64,000 nucleotides of DNA from positions 124,001 to 188,000 of the forward strand of contig JADJBC010000060.1 in assembly GCA_016703945.1 (NCBI GenBank). The letters run 5' to 3'. The notes under the pieces are model-generated. The model ran no database searches, was not told where the DNA came from, and saw only the letters and a program-made list of their open reading frames with translations. This DNA comes from Candidatus Aalborgicola danicus. GTDB lineage: Bacteria; Pseudomonadota; Gammaproteobacteria; Burkholderiales; Burkholderiaceae_C. This document shows, in pieces, positions 35,613 through 44,724 of this stretch (position 1 is the first letter of the stretch; each line of letters begins with the position of its first letter). The position numbers and the translations under genes were made by a program.

Positions 35613-36009
35613 TCGCCGGTAGTCAAATTCGCCTAAAGCCCACGTAATCATTGACGATACAGCTATGCTATTTGAAGCAGATTTGGATTGAAAAATCTGG
35701 CGACAAGCATCCATCCATATCCTGAAAACCTTGCCGATAGCGTTCGTAAAAACAAGAACGTGTTAGCGGATTTCCCTGCTGTCAGATTGGCCCCGGGACC
35801 AGCACCATCCCCCAGACACTTCTAAGATGTAGAGGGACTTACGTGTTGTACGCAATGTCGTCGTTTTTGGTTCTTGCGCTTCTCGCCGTATGGTCAATGA
35901 CCTGCGTTGGTGCGCCCGCCGGGCAGTCGCATCCGATCAAACGCTTGCCCCCTACCCAACCGGACGAAGCTCTGGCTTCCATTTCCTTGACGCGCACAAG
36001 GCCAGCCCC
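35613..36009. other. Intergenic region with one dispersed repeat
   Basis: About 400 bp with no plausible gene. The first 70 bp hold repeat copy 6; the rest is unremarkable apart from being the probable promoter region of the DUF2062 gene. Confidence 0.5.
35620..35680 (+). repeat. Dispersed ~55-bp intergenic repeat, copy 6
   Basis: TCAAATTCGCC, then AAGCCCACGTAATCATT, CAGCTATGCTATTTGAAGCAG. It begins just after the ABC ATPase stop. Confidence 0.65.
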
Positions 36010-36534
36010 ATGAAGCCCAGCATCCCCCATTGGAGGGAGCGGCTCAGCAAATCGCTCCCAAGCCGTGATGGTTTGTCCGCACACCCCTGGCTGCAGCCGG
36101 TGGCGAACCGGTTGCTCCATCCGCAGCTATGGAGGTATCAACATGAGGCGGTGGCGCGCGGGGTTGCGGTAGGCACTTTTTGGGCTTTCGTCATTCCATT
36201 TGCGCAGATCGTGGTGGCCGCAGCGCATTGCACCTGGTGGCGCGCCAATATACCCGCCGCGGCTGCCATGACCATGGTGACCAATCCCTTGACCATTGGG
36301 TTCTGGCTTTGGCTGGCCTACCAAACAGGTGCACTGGTCATGGGACAGCCTATGGTTCAGACGCCCTCCATTGGCGATGGCGCGCCCTCGTGGCTTGCAG
36401 AGTTTGGATGGCCCACCGTGTTGGGCATGGGCATATTTGCGGTTGGCGGCGCCTCACTGGGCTATATCGGAGTCAAACTGGCGTGGCGTCTGCGCGTTTC
36501 GATGAAGCTGCGCGCGCGCCGGGCCGGCCCATAA
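36010..36534 (+). CDS. DUF2062 membrane protein
   Basis: 174 residues from ATG 36010. The DUF2062 pattern is visible: LHPQLWRYQHEAVARGVAVGTFWAFVIPF, followed by NIPAAAAMTMVTNPLTIGFWLWLAYQTGALVMG and a C-terminal helix. Three membrane segments are predicted. The family is common in Proteobacteria and of unknown function. Confidence 0.88.
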   Translation: MKPSIPHWRERLSKSLPSRDGLSAHPWLQPVANRLLHPQLWRYQHEAVARGVAVGTFWAFVIPFAQIVVAAAHCTWWRANIPAAAAMTMVTNPLTIGFWLWLAYQTGALVMGQPMVQTPSIGDGAPSWLAEFGWPTVLGMGIFAVGGASLGYIGVKLAWRLRVSMKLRARRAGP

Positions 36535-36661
36535 CCACACGCACAAGTGTAGGTATGAAAATCCTGTTTTTCCGAAGTTAACTTCCACAATACTCTGCTT
36601 TTTTATTGGATTTGAATAGCCTACTCTTGACTCCGTTGTTTCAAACTTATAGGAGATTCAT

Positions 36662-37618
36662 ATGAAGCACTTGCTCTCACTCTTGACCCTGGTTTTTGCC
36701 GTTGGTCTTTCCACTGTGGCGATGGACGCCGAAGCCGGAAAACGGATGGGCTCCGGCAAATCCATGGGTACGCAACGCCAGGCCGCGCCGGACAAGGCAC
36801 CTGCTGCAGCCACGCCCGCCGCTGCCGGGACACCTGCCGCGGGGGCTGCCGCTGCAGCGCCTTCGCGCTCGTGGATGGGCCCGGTGGCCGGACTCGCCGC
36901 TGGCCTGGGCATCGCAGCTCTAGCCTCCCATCTGGGATTTGGCGATGAACTGGCATCGATGGTGATGATGGGCTTGCTGGCTGCAGCCATCATGGTGGCA
37001 ATCGGCTTCTTCATGCGCAAGCGTGCAGCGGCCCAGAAGTCGACTGCCACCGGACCAGGGGGCCTGCAATATGCGCATGCAAATCCTGCAACCGCTCGTA
37101 ATGCCAACAATAGTGCGGATAGCCATTCGCAAGCCTACAAGGTCTTGATGCCTGCCCATGGTGGCAGCACGATTGGCTCGGGGATTGGATCAGGCATTGG
37201 CGCACCCAGCGCAGGCGCCAGCCGGATTCCCGCAGACTTTGACACTGCGGGCTTCGAGCGCAACGCCAAGGTCAACTTCATCCGCCTGCAAGCCGCCAAC
37301 GATGCCGGCGATCTGGACGACATCCGCCAGTTCACTACGCCCGAAATGTTCGCCGAGCTCAAAATGGAACTGGCCGATCGCGGCACCGCGATCCAGAAAA
37401 CTGACGTGGTGAGCATCAGCGCAAACGTCATGGAAGTGGATGAAGACGCAGACCGCTATCTGGTCAGCGTGCGTTTCACCGGTGTGATCCGCGACGACAG
37501 CAACCCTGCCGATGAGGCTTTCGACGAAGTCTGGCATCTGATGAAGTCGCGGCAGGGCAATAGCGGCTGGGTGTTGGCTGGAATTCAACAAAACCCATCG
37601 TTTAGCGGGAATGCATGA
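36662..37618 (+). CDS. Tim44-like domain protein
   Basis: 318 residues, preceded by ATAGGAGATT. An N-terminal signal peptide ends near DAEA and is followed by an Ala/Pro-rich stretch. Two membrane segments lie near residues 75-120 (VAGLAAGLGIAALA; MMGLLAAAIMVAIGFFM). The C-terminal 125 residues form a Tim44-like domain (FERNAKVNFIRLQAANDAGDL, FTTPEMFAELK, FDEVWHLMKS..GWVLAGIQQ). Such bacterial proteins are membrane-bound and of unknown role. The stop overlaps the next gene. Confidence 0.9.
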   Translation: MKHLLSLLTLVFAVGLSTVAMDAEAGKRMGSGKSMGTQRQAAPDKAPAAATPAAAGTPAAGAAAAAPSRSWMGPVAGLAAGLGIAALASHLGFGDELASMVMMGLLAAAIMVAIGFFMRKRAAAQKSTATGPGGLQYAHANPATARNANNSADSHSQAYKVLMPAHGGSTIGSGIGSGIGAPSAGASRIPADFDTAGFERNAKVNFIRLQAANDAGDLDDIRQFTTPEMFAELKMELADRGTAIQKTDVVSISANVMEVDEDADRYLVSVRFTGVIRDDSNPADEAFDEVWHLMKSRQGNSGWVLAGIQQNPSFSGNA

Positions 37619-38085
37619 TCGATTTTGTCAAATTGACGCATCTGGTGGCGGCCATCTTCTGGATGGGTGGAATGGCGTTCATGATTCTGGCGCTTCGACC
37701 TGTAGCCGTAAAACTGCTGGAGCCACCTGAGCAGCTGCAGTTGTTGGGTGCCGTGTGGAAACGCTTTTTCATCGTTGTCATGGTGTCCATCGTCGCCTTG
37801 TTTGCATCCGGCACCAATCTGTACACCACTGCCTTCAGGGCAATCAAAGCGGCAACGGGAACGGGCTCCGTTCCGCTTGGGTGGAATGTGATGCTGGTGT
37901 TGGGCCTCCTGATGATGCTGATCTTTGGGTACATCTACTTTGCGGGTTACGCAAGATTCAAGCGAGCTGTCGCTGCTCAGGATTGGCCATTGGCCGGCAA
38001 GGCGGCAGCACAAATTCAAACGCTGATGCTCACCAACTTCGTATTGGGCTGGCTGAGCATCGCCGCTGTCCGACTGGTGCGCTGA
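37615..38085 (+). CDS. CopD-like four-helix membrane protein
   Basis: 156 residues with four membrane helices. The first carries VKLTHLVAAIFWMGGMAFM, with a His and Trp-Met-Gly pattern seen in CopD/DUF2269-type integral membrane proteins. It overlaps the Tim44-like gene by 4 nt, so the two are co-expressed. Function is unknown; heme or copper ligation by the helix-1 His is possible. Confidence 0.78.
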   Translation: MIDFVKLTHLVAAIFWMGGMAFMILALRPVAVKLLEPPEQLQLLGAVWKRFFIVVMVSIVALFASGTNLYTTAFRAIKAATGTGSVPLGWNVMLVLGLLMMLIFGYIYFAGYARFKRAVAAQDWPLAGKAAAQIQTLMLTNFVLGWLSIAAVRLVR

Positions 38086-38165
38086 CGCGCCACCCCATGA
38101 AAGTCATGCGACGGATGCCACTCTGAAATTGAGAACCCAGCACGGGCGCGGAACTGATTGTTAGT

Positions 38166-38225
38166 AGTCAAATCGGCCTCCAGCCCACGTAAAGGCAAAT
38201 AAAGATGCTATCACTTTAGGAGTAA
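38166..38225 (+). repeat. Dispersed ~55-bp intergenic repeat, copy 7
   Basis: TCAAATCGGCCTCCAGCCCACGTAA, then GATGCTATC and TTTAGGAGTAAAAG. It lies in the 254-bp gap before the TIR gene. Confidence 0.65.
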
Positions 38226-38339
38226 AAGTCGCCCCGCAGGCTTTCCTCGTTTTCCTGAAAATGTCGAATATTCCGTATTCAGGCAGCTTCATTGATCGTA
38301 ATCTTGGGCCCATTCCCATCGATCAATGCGAGGTCAACG

Positions 38340-41300
38340 ATGTCTGCGGAAAAGAAATACTGGGCGTTTCTGAGTTACAGCCACCAGGACACCCGTGTGT
38401 GCGAACGGATCCACCGGGAGCTGGAAACCTACCAGGTCCCCAAGCGTCTGGTCGGACGCGAAACGCGCGAGGGGATCACTCCCAGCCGCCTGTTTCCGGT
38501 GTTTCGGGACCGCGACGAGTTGCCCGGATCGTCCGAGCTGGGCCAGAATCTGGCCCAGGCGCTGGCGCAATCACGTTACCTGATCGTGATCTGCTCGCCC
38601 GCCGCCGCGCGGTCACGCTGGGTGAATGAGGAAATCCGCCAGTTCAAGGCCATGGGCGGAGAGAACCGGGTGCTCGCGCTCATCATTGACGGCGAACCCA
38701 ATGCCGACGACAAGCCCGACAGCGGTTTACTGGAGTGTTTTCCCCAAGCCCTCAAATACCGGGTCGATGCCAACGGGCAACTCAGCGCCGAGCGGGTCGA
38801 ACCGATTGCAGCCGACATTCGCAAGGGGCGCGAAAGCCGGTCCACGGCGTTGCTGCGGCTGATCGCCGGGCTGCTGGCGGTGCCTTTTGACGAATTGCGC
38901 CAGCGCGACCGCGAACGCAAGCGCAGGTCCATGGTGGTACGGGCCACGGGTGGGCTGGTGCTGGCGTCAATCCTGATCGGTTTGGCGCTCTGGAAATACC
39001 ACGACACACGCATGGAGCGGCTCGAGGAACTTGGGCGTGAGGCCATGCTGCAAAGCCAGCCCACCCGCGCCGCAGTGTATTTGGCCGAAGCCCACAAAAT
39101 GGGTAGCGACAAGCGCACGGTGCGCATCATGCTGGAGCAGGCCATGCGCAGCGTTGACATGCTGAGCACCGTGCACACGGACGACACCGACGGCTACACC
39201 GTTGCCGTGTTCAGCGACGATGGCACCCGCCTGCTTGCCAGCAGCAAGTCCGGTGCCATCGCGGTGTGGCGGGCTGACAATGGGCAGACCCTGCTGCGCT
39301 TGCCAGGGGATCCGCAATCATCCCGGCACGCACGTTTCCTGCCCGGCGGACGCGAGATTGCCCTGCTCTACCAGGATGGACGCGTCGAGGTGCTGGAGGC
39401 GCGCTCGGGAAAACGCTTGCGCAGCAGCCAGGTGCCGGCGAGCTTCGCCCTCGGTCGGGATCCCGCGCATCCGACCCTGGCGGTTTACCGAAAAGCGGGA
39501 GAGCCGGGTCCCTATGGCCAGGTGATGGTTTACGACCTGCAAAAGCTGGAGCCGGTTCGCACCATCCAGCGGCCATGCACCGTTGCATTGAGCCCGATTT
39601 CAGCCGACAGCAAGAACTACTACTGCATTGCCAGCGGCGGCGAAACCGGGGTCTTTGCGTACCCGCTCAACGCGGACGCTGCGCCACGACTTTTGCTGCA
39701 AGGGATGGATGTGCAACGCTTTGAGCTGTCGGACGACAGCAAATTGGGGGTTGCCAGCACGGGCGACGGGGCTTTGAAGGTGGTTGAACTAGCTACCAAC
39801 AAAACCGTGTTGGGCGTGCGCGACCCGGCTGGTGGAGTTCCCAAACTGGCGTTCTCACATGGTGGACAACTGCTGGCCGCAGCCGGTGAAACCGGGGGCG
39901 TTTTGGTGTGGTCGGTGGCGACCGGCGATCTGGTGGCGGCAATGGCAGGCCACACCGGGCGTATCAAGGGCGTTCATTTTCTCGGCCACAGCCAGCGCCT
40001 GGCCACACTCGGCTACGACGGGTTCCTCAAGCTCTGGAACACCGCCAACGCCACGCTGCTCAGCGCGGCCGAGCCGGCCCAGGGCTACCTGGTCCGCGCC
40101 GCTCTGACGGAGGACGGCGAACGCATGGCCACCTTTGCCGATGCGCGCGGAGACCTCGCCGGCGAACACATTGACCCGGCACTCAAAGTCTGGGACCTGC
40201 TGTCGGCCGGACCCATGGAGACTTTTGGCAATGGCAAGTCGGTCCAAAACAGCAGCATTTCAGCCAGCAAGACTCGGGTCGTTTTTGAAGGCGACAAGTC
40301 GGCATCGGTGTGGGACCTGCGCAGCGGCCAACCGGTTTACCAGGCTGGCGGGCGAACGGGTACCAGCGCATCCGTCAGCCCAGACGGCACCCTGGTAGCC
40401 ACCGATCTCGGTGTCACCAATCTGGCGAGCGGCAAACAGCTACTGGCATTCAAAGGCCACGTCCAGATCCCCCACGGCGTCTGGAGCCACGACGGCCGGG
40501 TGGTTGCCAGCGCCAGCGCAGACGCACTGCGGGTTTGGGACGTAGCCAGCGGTGTGTTGCGTGCGCAGTTGGCGACGGTGGGATCGTCCGGGTGGTCCGG
40601 CCTCAGCGCGTTGACACCCAATGGCAGTCGTCTGGCGGTCGCGAACGCCAGTGGTGCGATTTTGTACGACAGCCAAACCGGCAAACGGGTAGCCGAAATC
40701 CAGCAACCGTGGGGCGAGGTCAGTGGCATTGAAGCGTCACTGGATGGCAAGTTGTTCCGCATCAGGTCCGATAGCGCACTGTTCGAAATCGATGCCCAGA
40801 CGGCGGCCATCCTGCGCCGCCACGACAACATCTCCAGGTTTGGCGTCATCAGCGCCTGCGACGGACGGGTTCGCCTGGACTCGCGTGCCGACAACAGCAT
40901 GGTCGTGACCAGCCTGACCGGCAATGCCCCACCGCTCACACTCTACGGACACTCAGGGTTGTTAAATGGCATCGACTGTGATGCCGACATGCAACTGTTG
41001 CTGACCGGTGGAACCAATGGTGACGCCATCTTGTGGAACGCAGCCACCGCAAAACCGATTCTGCGTTTTACCGGCCATTCGAAGAACACCGGGGGTGTGA
41101 GTTTTCTGCCCGATCCCGGCCGGTTTGCCACCAGCAGTTCGGACGGAACCTTTTTGAAGTGGAGCTTTGCTGAAGAAAAGCGCCGTCCGCTCACGATCAC
41201 GCGCCGCATCGCCTGCCGCATTCCACTGGTGCTAGATGGGTACACGCTCAAGCCGCACCGCATTGACCCGAGCACCTGTCTGCACGAGCGGATCTGGTAG
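38340..41300 (+). CDS. TIR-TM-WD40 repeat protein
   Basis: 986 residues from ATG 38340, with GAGG upstream. Residues 1-150 are a TIR domain: KYWAFLSYSHQDTRVCERIH, then LFPVFRDRDELPG and the helix WVNEEIRQF near 93-101, whose Glu matches the catalytic position of TIR NADases. A membrane helix lies near 199-217 (ATGGLVLASILIGLALWKY). Residues about 280-960 are a WD40 propeller region (repeats ending in VWRADN, VWSVATG, LWNTANA, VWDLRSG, VWDVASG, LWNAATA). It starts a cassette with an unknown membrane protein, a nucleotide cyclase and a Crp-type regulator. TIR-WD40 proteins occur in signalling and defence loci; this one's role is not known. Confidence 0.9.
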   Translation: MSAEKKYWAFLSYSHQDTRVCERIHRELETYQVPKRLVGRETREGITPSRLFPVFRDRDELPGSSELGQNLAQALAQSRYLIVICSPAAARSRWVNEEIRQFKAMGGENRVLALIIDGEPNADDKPDSGLLECFPQALKYRVDANGQLSAERVEPIAADIRKGRESRSTALLRLIAGLLAVPFDELRQRDRERKRRSMVVRATGGLVLASILIGLALWKYHDTRMERLEELGREAMLQSQPTRAAVYLAEAHKMGSDKRTVRIMLEQAMRSVDMLSTVHTDDTDGYTVAVFSDDGTRLLASSKSGAIAVWRADNGQTLLRLPGDPQSSRHARFLPGGREIALLYQDGRVEVLEARSGKRLRSSQVPASFALGRDPAHPTLAVYRKAGEPGPYGQVMVYDLQKLEPVRTIQRPCTVALSPISADSKNYYCIASGGETGVFAYPLNADAAPRLLLQGMDVQRFELSDDSKLGVASTGDGALKVVELATNKTVLGVRDPAGGVPKLAFSHGGQLLAAAGETGGVLVWSVATGDLVAAMAGHTGRIKGVHFLGHSQRLATLGYDGFLKLWNTANATLLSAAEPAQGYLVRAALTEDGERMATFADARGDLAGEHIDPALKVWDLLSAGPMETFGNGKSVQNSSISASKTRVVFEGDKSASVWDLRSGQPVYQAGGRTGTSASVSPDGTLVATDLGVTNLASGKQLLAFKGHVQIPHGVWSHDGRVVASASADALRVWDVASGVLRAQLATVGSSGWSGLSALTPNGSRLAVANASGAILYDSQTGKRVAEIQQPWGEVSGIEASLDGKLFRIRSDSALFEIDAQTAAILRRHDNISRFGVISACDGRVRLDSRADNSMVVTSLTGNAPPLTLYGHSGLLNGIDCDADMQLLLTGGTNGDAILWNAATAKPILRFTGHSKNTGGVSFLPDPGRFATSSSDGTFLKWSFAEEKRRPLTITRRIACRIPLVLDGYTLKPHRIDPSTCLHERIW

Positions 41301-41309
41301 GCCACTTCG

Positions 41310-42773
41310 ATGGTTTGCCGACTTCATCCATTGCATCTCAACCTGGGGGACCTTCAAGTGGCCACTTTCATAACAAGCCTGAAATGGATCGTCTATGCCG
41401 CACTGGCCTTGTTGACAGCGATCGCCTTGAGTTGGTGGCTGGTTCCGGATGAAGCGCTAGACCCGGAAGCCGCCCACTTTGTGGCCCAACCTGCCTCGCC
41501 GCCGTCGGCACGCAATGCCTCGTTCATGATTTGGGGGTTGGCAGCATCGCCCGAGCTTGATCCTCATGCTGTAGGCCGGCGCATCGTGGCAACGCAGGAC
41601 CGGATGGAGGCAGCCCAAAGAGACAGCAGTGAATTCAAGGAACAGGAATTTCTGGGCGCCAACCCACTAACGCTACCGAAGGAAAACAAGCCGCTGTGTG
41701 ATGCCGAGCGGGAAAATTGCCTGCTGGTGTACCAGAAGATGCCTGCAGAAATTGATCAGGAGATAACGAGCCGAAAAGTATTTCTGGAGCGCTATCGGAG
41801 CATCCGCAACTATGAAGAGTTTGTATCGGCCAACTCAAAAATTACCGAGACAACTGCACTCCCCAATTGGCGACCGGTATTGCATATGAGCGAGTTGGTG
41901 AACGCGTCGATCGCACTGGATATGCGCTTTAAGGACCGGCGCGGGGTGGCGTTGAAAGAGCTGGCGGCAGATGTCCGGTCCTGGCGCAAAATCCTGACCG
42001 CCAACGACTGGTTGATCACGCAGATGATTGCGGTCATTGCACTGCACCGCAAGTACCGGTTGGCCAGCGAGATCATGAATGCCTACCCCGAGGTGATCGA
42101 CCTCTATCCCGATCTTATGCAGACCATCACGGCACCCATTCCGGTTGCTGAGGCGGGGATTGTGTCGGCAGTGAAAACCGAGGCCAGGGTCAGCATGCAA
42201 TACCTTTGGAACCTGGGCTTGAGAGACCAATCGATCAGTCTGTGGAAGTTTGACAGAACCAACGCCGGCGATATCCTCGGACCCATTGGCGCAAAAGTCG
42301 CCTACCAGCCGCACGCCAGCATCAACGACGCCCACGCAGCCTTCAGCATCATTGCTTCTCACTTGGCGAAGCCTCCCAAGGAGTACCTGGTGACTGACGC
42401 CGCCTTCAAAGAGGAACTGGCGCAGGCCACCCGGTTTCGACCCCAGGACATCTTCTATAACTTTGCCGGTCGTCTGGGTCTGCATCTTGGATTGCCTGAC
42501 CTCAGCAAGTATTATTTTCGTATGCACGACCTGGTCGGGTTGACGCGCCTCGTTGACCTGCAACGCCGAATCATCGCTGCCAAGCTTCCCCCGCAACGGG
42601 TAGGCGAATCACTCTCGGCCTTTGGAGCCGAACTGATGGACCCTTACACCGGACAACCTATGCAGTGGAATGCCTCGTCCAAACAGTTGTCCTTTGTTTT
42701 GCACGGTAAGCGCTTTGCCAACTTCGGGTTTGTGGCCGTGGCGCCGGTACCAGGCACGCAGCAGGCGAAGTAG
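41310..42773 (+). CDS. Membrane-anchored protein of unknown family in the TIR cassette
   Basis: 487 residues from ATG 41310; a GTG at 41358 with GGGGGA upstream is an equally good start and places the membrane helix (SLKWIVYAALALLTAIALSWWLV) right at the N-terminus. The rest should face the periplasm. It is helix-rich with no motif I can name; two Cys (LCDAERENCLLVY) lie near residue 130-137 and may form a disulfide. It lies 9 nt after the TIR gene and 4 nt before the cyclase gene, so it is almost certainly part of the same operon and could be the sensor or effector of the cassette. Confidence 0.85.
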   Translation: MVCRLHPLHLNLGDLQVATFITSLKWIVYAALALLTAIALSWWLVPDEALDPEAAHFVAQPASPPSARNASFMIWGLAASPELDPHAVGRRIVATQDRMEAAQRDSSEFKEQEFLGANPLTLPKENKPLCDAERENCLLVYQKMPAEIDQEITSRKVFLERYRSIRNYEEFVSANSKITETTALPNWRPVLHMSELVNASIALDMRFKDRRGVALKELAADVRSWRKILTANDWLITQMIAVIALHRKYRLASEIMNAYPEVIDLYPDLMQTITAPIPVAEAGIVSAVKTEARVSMQYLWNLGLRDQSISLWKFDRTNAGDILGPIGAKVAYQPHASINDAHAAFSIIASHLAKPPKEYLVTDAAFKEELAQATRFRPQDIFYNFAGRLGLHLGLPDLSKYYFRMHDLVGLTRLVDLQRRIIAAKLPPQRVGESLSAFGAELMDPYTGQPMQWNASSKQLSFVLHGKRFANFGFVAVAPVPGTQQAK

Positions 42774-42777
42774 CACC

Positions 42778-44646
42778 ATGCCCCCTATCCATCAGCTCCC
42801 CATGGACAACCCGGCGGAAGAAGTTCGTGCGCTCCTTGGTGCCTCACGCAATCTGGCAGCGGTCGAATTGGCTCGTATTGCCTGTGCTGGCGATCCAGGG
42901 TCCAGCGAATTGGCCTATTTGTATGCTCTGGGTTGTTTACGTTCTGGTGCCCTTGACGCGGCACAGGAAACCATCATCCGCTTGCGCAACACGGCGCATG
43001 TGAGCGATGGGCTGCAGGCTGATGTGGAAAGCCTGGCCGGCAGGCTGGCAAAAGAACGCTTTCTTGCGGCCAAGGCGGGCAACGAACGCTCTGCAGCCCT
43101 ACAAGCCGGTATCGAAGCCTATTGCCGCTCTGATGCTCTGCAGCCCAACCTGCACGCCAGAATCAATGCTGCATCGCTGCTGCGCCTGGCAGGGGACTGT
43201 GCCCGGTCGGAAATACTGGCGCACGATATCCTGAACCAGTTGGTCGTGAACGGCCACGACCAAGACCACGACGGCGGCGGCGCGCACGGCCACTGGGACT
43301 TGGCAACCCGCGGCGAGGCTTTGCTGCTCACCGGCCAAGTGGCACCCGCAGCCGAGTGTTACCGCCGAGCCGGTCATTTGGCCGGCCGCCGCTTTGGCGA
43401 CATTGCCAGCATGCGCCGACAACTGCGGCTGTTGTCCACTGTCGATCCGCAGGCGCAGCGTGCACTGGACCAGATTCCGGGTCCGCGGGTGATAGCCTTC
43501 TCCGGGCACATGATCGATACCGATGACCGGCCGGTGGAGCGTTTTCCACCATGGCTTGAAAACGCGGTTTACGGTGCAATTGACGCGCAAGTTGCAGCGG
43601 CGCTGCCGCTGATTGCCTACACCCAGGCGGCGTGTGGCAGTGACATTCTGTTTTGCGAGAGCTTGCTGGCCAGGTCGCAGGAGGTCAACATCGTCTTGCC
43701 CTTTGCAGTGGACGATTACATCGTGCAGAGCGTATTGCCGGGCGGCGCGCCATGGGTAGCACGCTTTGAGCGGGTGCTGGCCGCCGCTACCTCGGTCACT
43801 TTTGCCACCGAGGAGCGTTATCTGGGGGATGACACCTTGTTTGAACACGCCTCCAACCTGATTCAGGGCATGGCGTTCCTGCGGGCGCGCGAACTGGCGG
43901 TTGCGCCGGAGATGCTGGTGGTGGCCGACTCCTTGCAAGCGGGCGGCATGGGTGGCACTCTGGCCACACAGGCCACCTGGTCGATGCAGGCACAGTCGGT
44001 GAAGGTGATCGATCTGGCCCAACTGGGCGCCAACCCTGCGCATTTTGCAAACGCACCCGTTGATGAGCGGCCCGCACGCGTGCGGGCACCGCTACAAAAT
44101 GTGGTGGGTGGCGGGCGCACCATCAAGTCGCTGCTGTTTGCCGACGTCAAAGGATTCAGCCACCTGGCAGAGGAGTTCTTTCCGGCCTTTTTCACCACTT
44201 TTCTGGGCCTGGTGCCACAGACCCTGCAGGACATCGGTGTGCAGCCACTGGAAATCAGTTCACGCGGCGATGGTCTGTATGCCGTGTTCGAAAGCCCCGA
44301 CGAAGCGGCCGACTTTGCGCTCACGCTGTCGGCGGCTGTGGGGGCGATGGATTGGGCCGCCATGGGCTTGCCTACCGAAACCCATCTTCGTATCGCGCTG
44401 CATGCCGGGCCGGTGTTCAGCGCCATGGACCCGGTGACGCAAAAACTGTCCCATTTCGGCGGCCACGTGACACGCGCCGCAAGGGTGGAGCCGATTGTGA
44501 TTCCCGGCCAGGTGCTGGTGACCGAGCCGATTGCTGCGGTACTTGCGGCGCGCCCCGCAACGGCATTCACCTGCGATTTGGTGGGCACGGAACAACTGGC
44601 AAAGGACTACGGTGTGGCGCGACTCTTTCGCCTGAGGAAAAAGTAG
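42778..44646 (+). CDS. TPR/SLOG-like protein with C-terminal class III nucleotide cyclase domain
   Basis: 622 residues from ATG 42778. Residues 1-225 are helical and TPR-like. Residues about 235-330 form a Rossmann-like SLOG-type domain (RVIAFSGHMIDTDDR, LIAYTQAACGSDILFCESLL, EVNIVLPFAVDDYIV). Residues about 448-615 are a class III cyclase: SLLFADVKGFSHL and SSRGDGLYAVFES hold the two metal-binding Asp. In GHVTRAARVEP the Arg is kept but the usual Asn (VN.AAR) is Thr. The enzyme should make a cyclic nucleotide; which base is unclear. A Crp-type regulator follows, a natural receptor for the product. Confidence 0.88.
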   Translation: MPPIHQLPMDNPAEEVRALLGASRNLAAVELARIACAGDPGSSELAYLYALGCLRSGALDAAQETIIRLRNTAHVSDGLQADVESLAGRLAKERFLAAKAGNERSAALQAGIEAYCRSDALQPNLHARINAASLLRLAGDCARSEILAHDILNQLVVNGHDQDHDGGGAHGHWDLATRGEALLLTGQVAPAAECYRRAGHLAGRRFGDIASMRRQLRLLSTVDPQAQRALDQIPGPRVIAFSGHMIDTDDRPVERFPPWLENAVYGAIDAQVAAALPLIAYTQAACGSDILFCESLLARSQEVNIVLPFAVDDYIVQSVLPGGAPWVARFERVLAAATSVTFATEERYLGDDTLFEHASNLIQGMAFLRARELAVAPEMLVVADSLQAGGMGGTLATQATWSMQAQSVKVIDLAQLGANPAHFANAPVDERPARVRAPLQNVVGGGRTIKSLLFADVKGFSHLAEEFFPAFFTTFLGLVPQTLQDIGVQPLEISSRGDGLYAVFESPDEAADFALTLSAAVGAMDWAAMGLPTETHLRIALHAGPVFSAMDPVTQKLSHFGGHVTRAARVEPIVIPGQVLVTEPIAAVLAARPATAFTCDLVGTEQLAKDYGVARLFRLRKK

Positions 44647-44724
44647 CCACGCCTGCCGGGTCAAACCAGCGGTTTTATGATGGGCGAACACCACAGTTTG
44701 CGGGCCGTACCCGGAGGCTTGACC

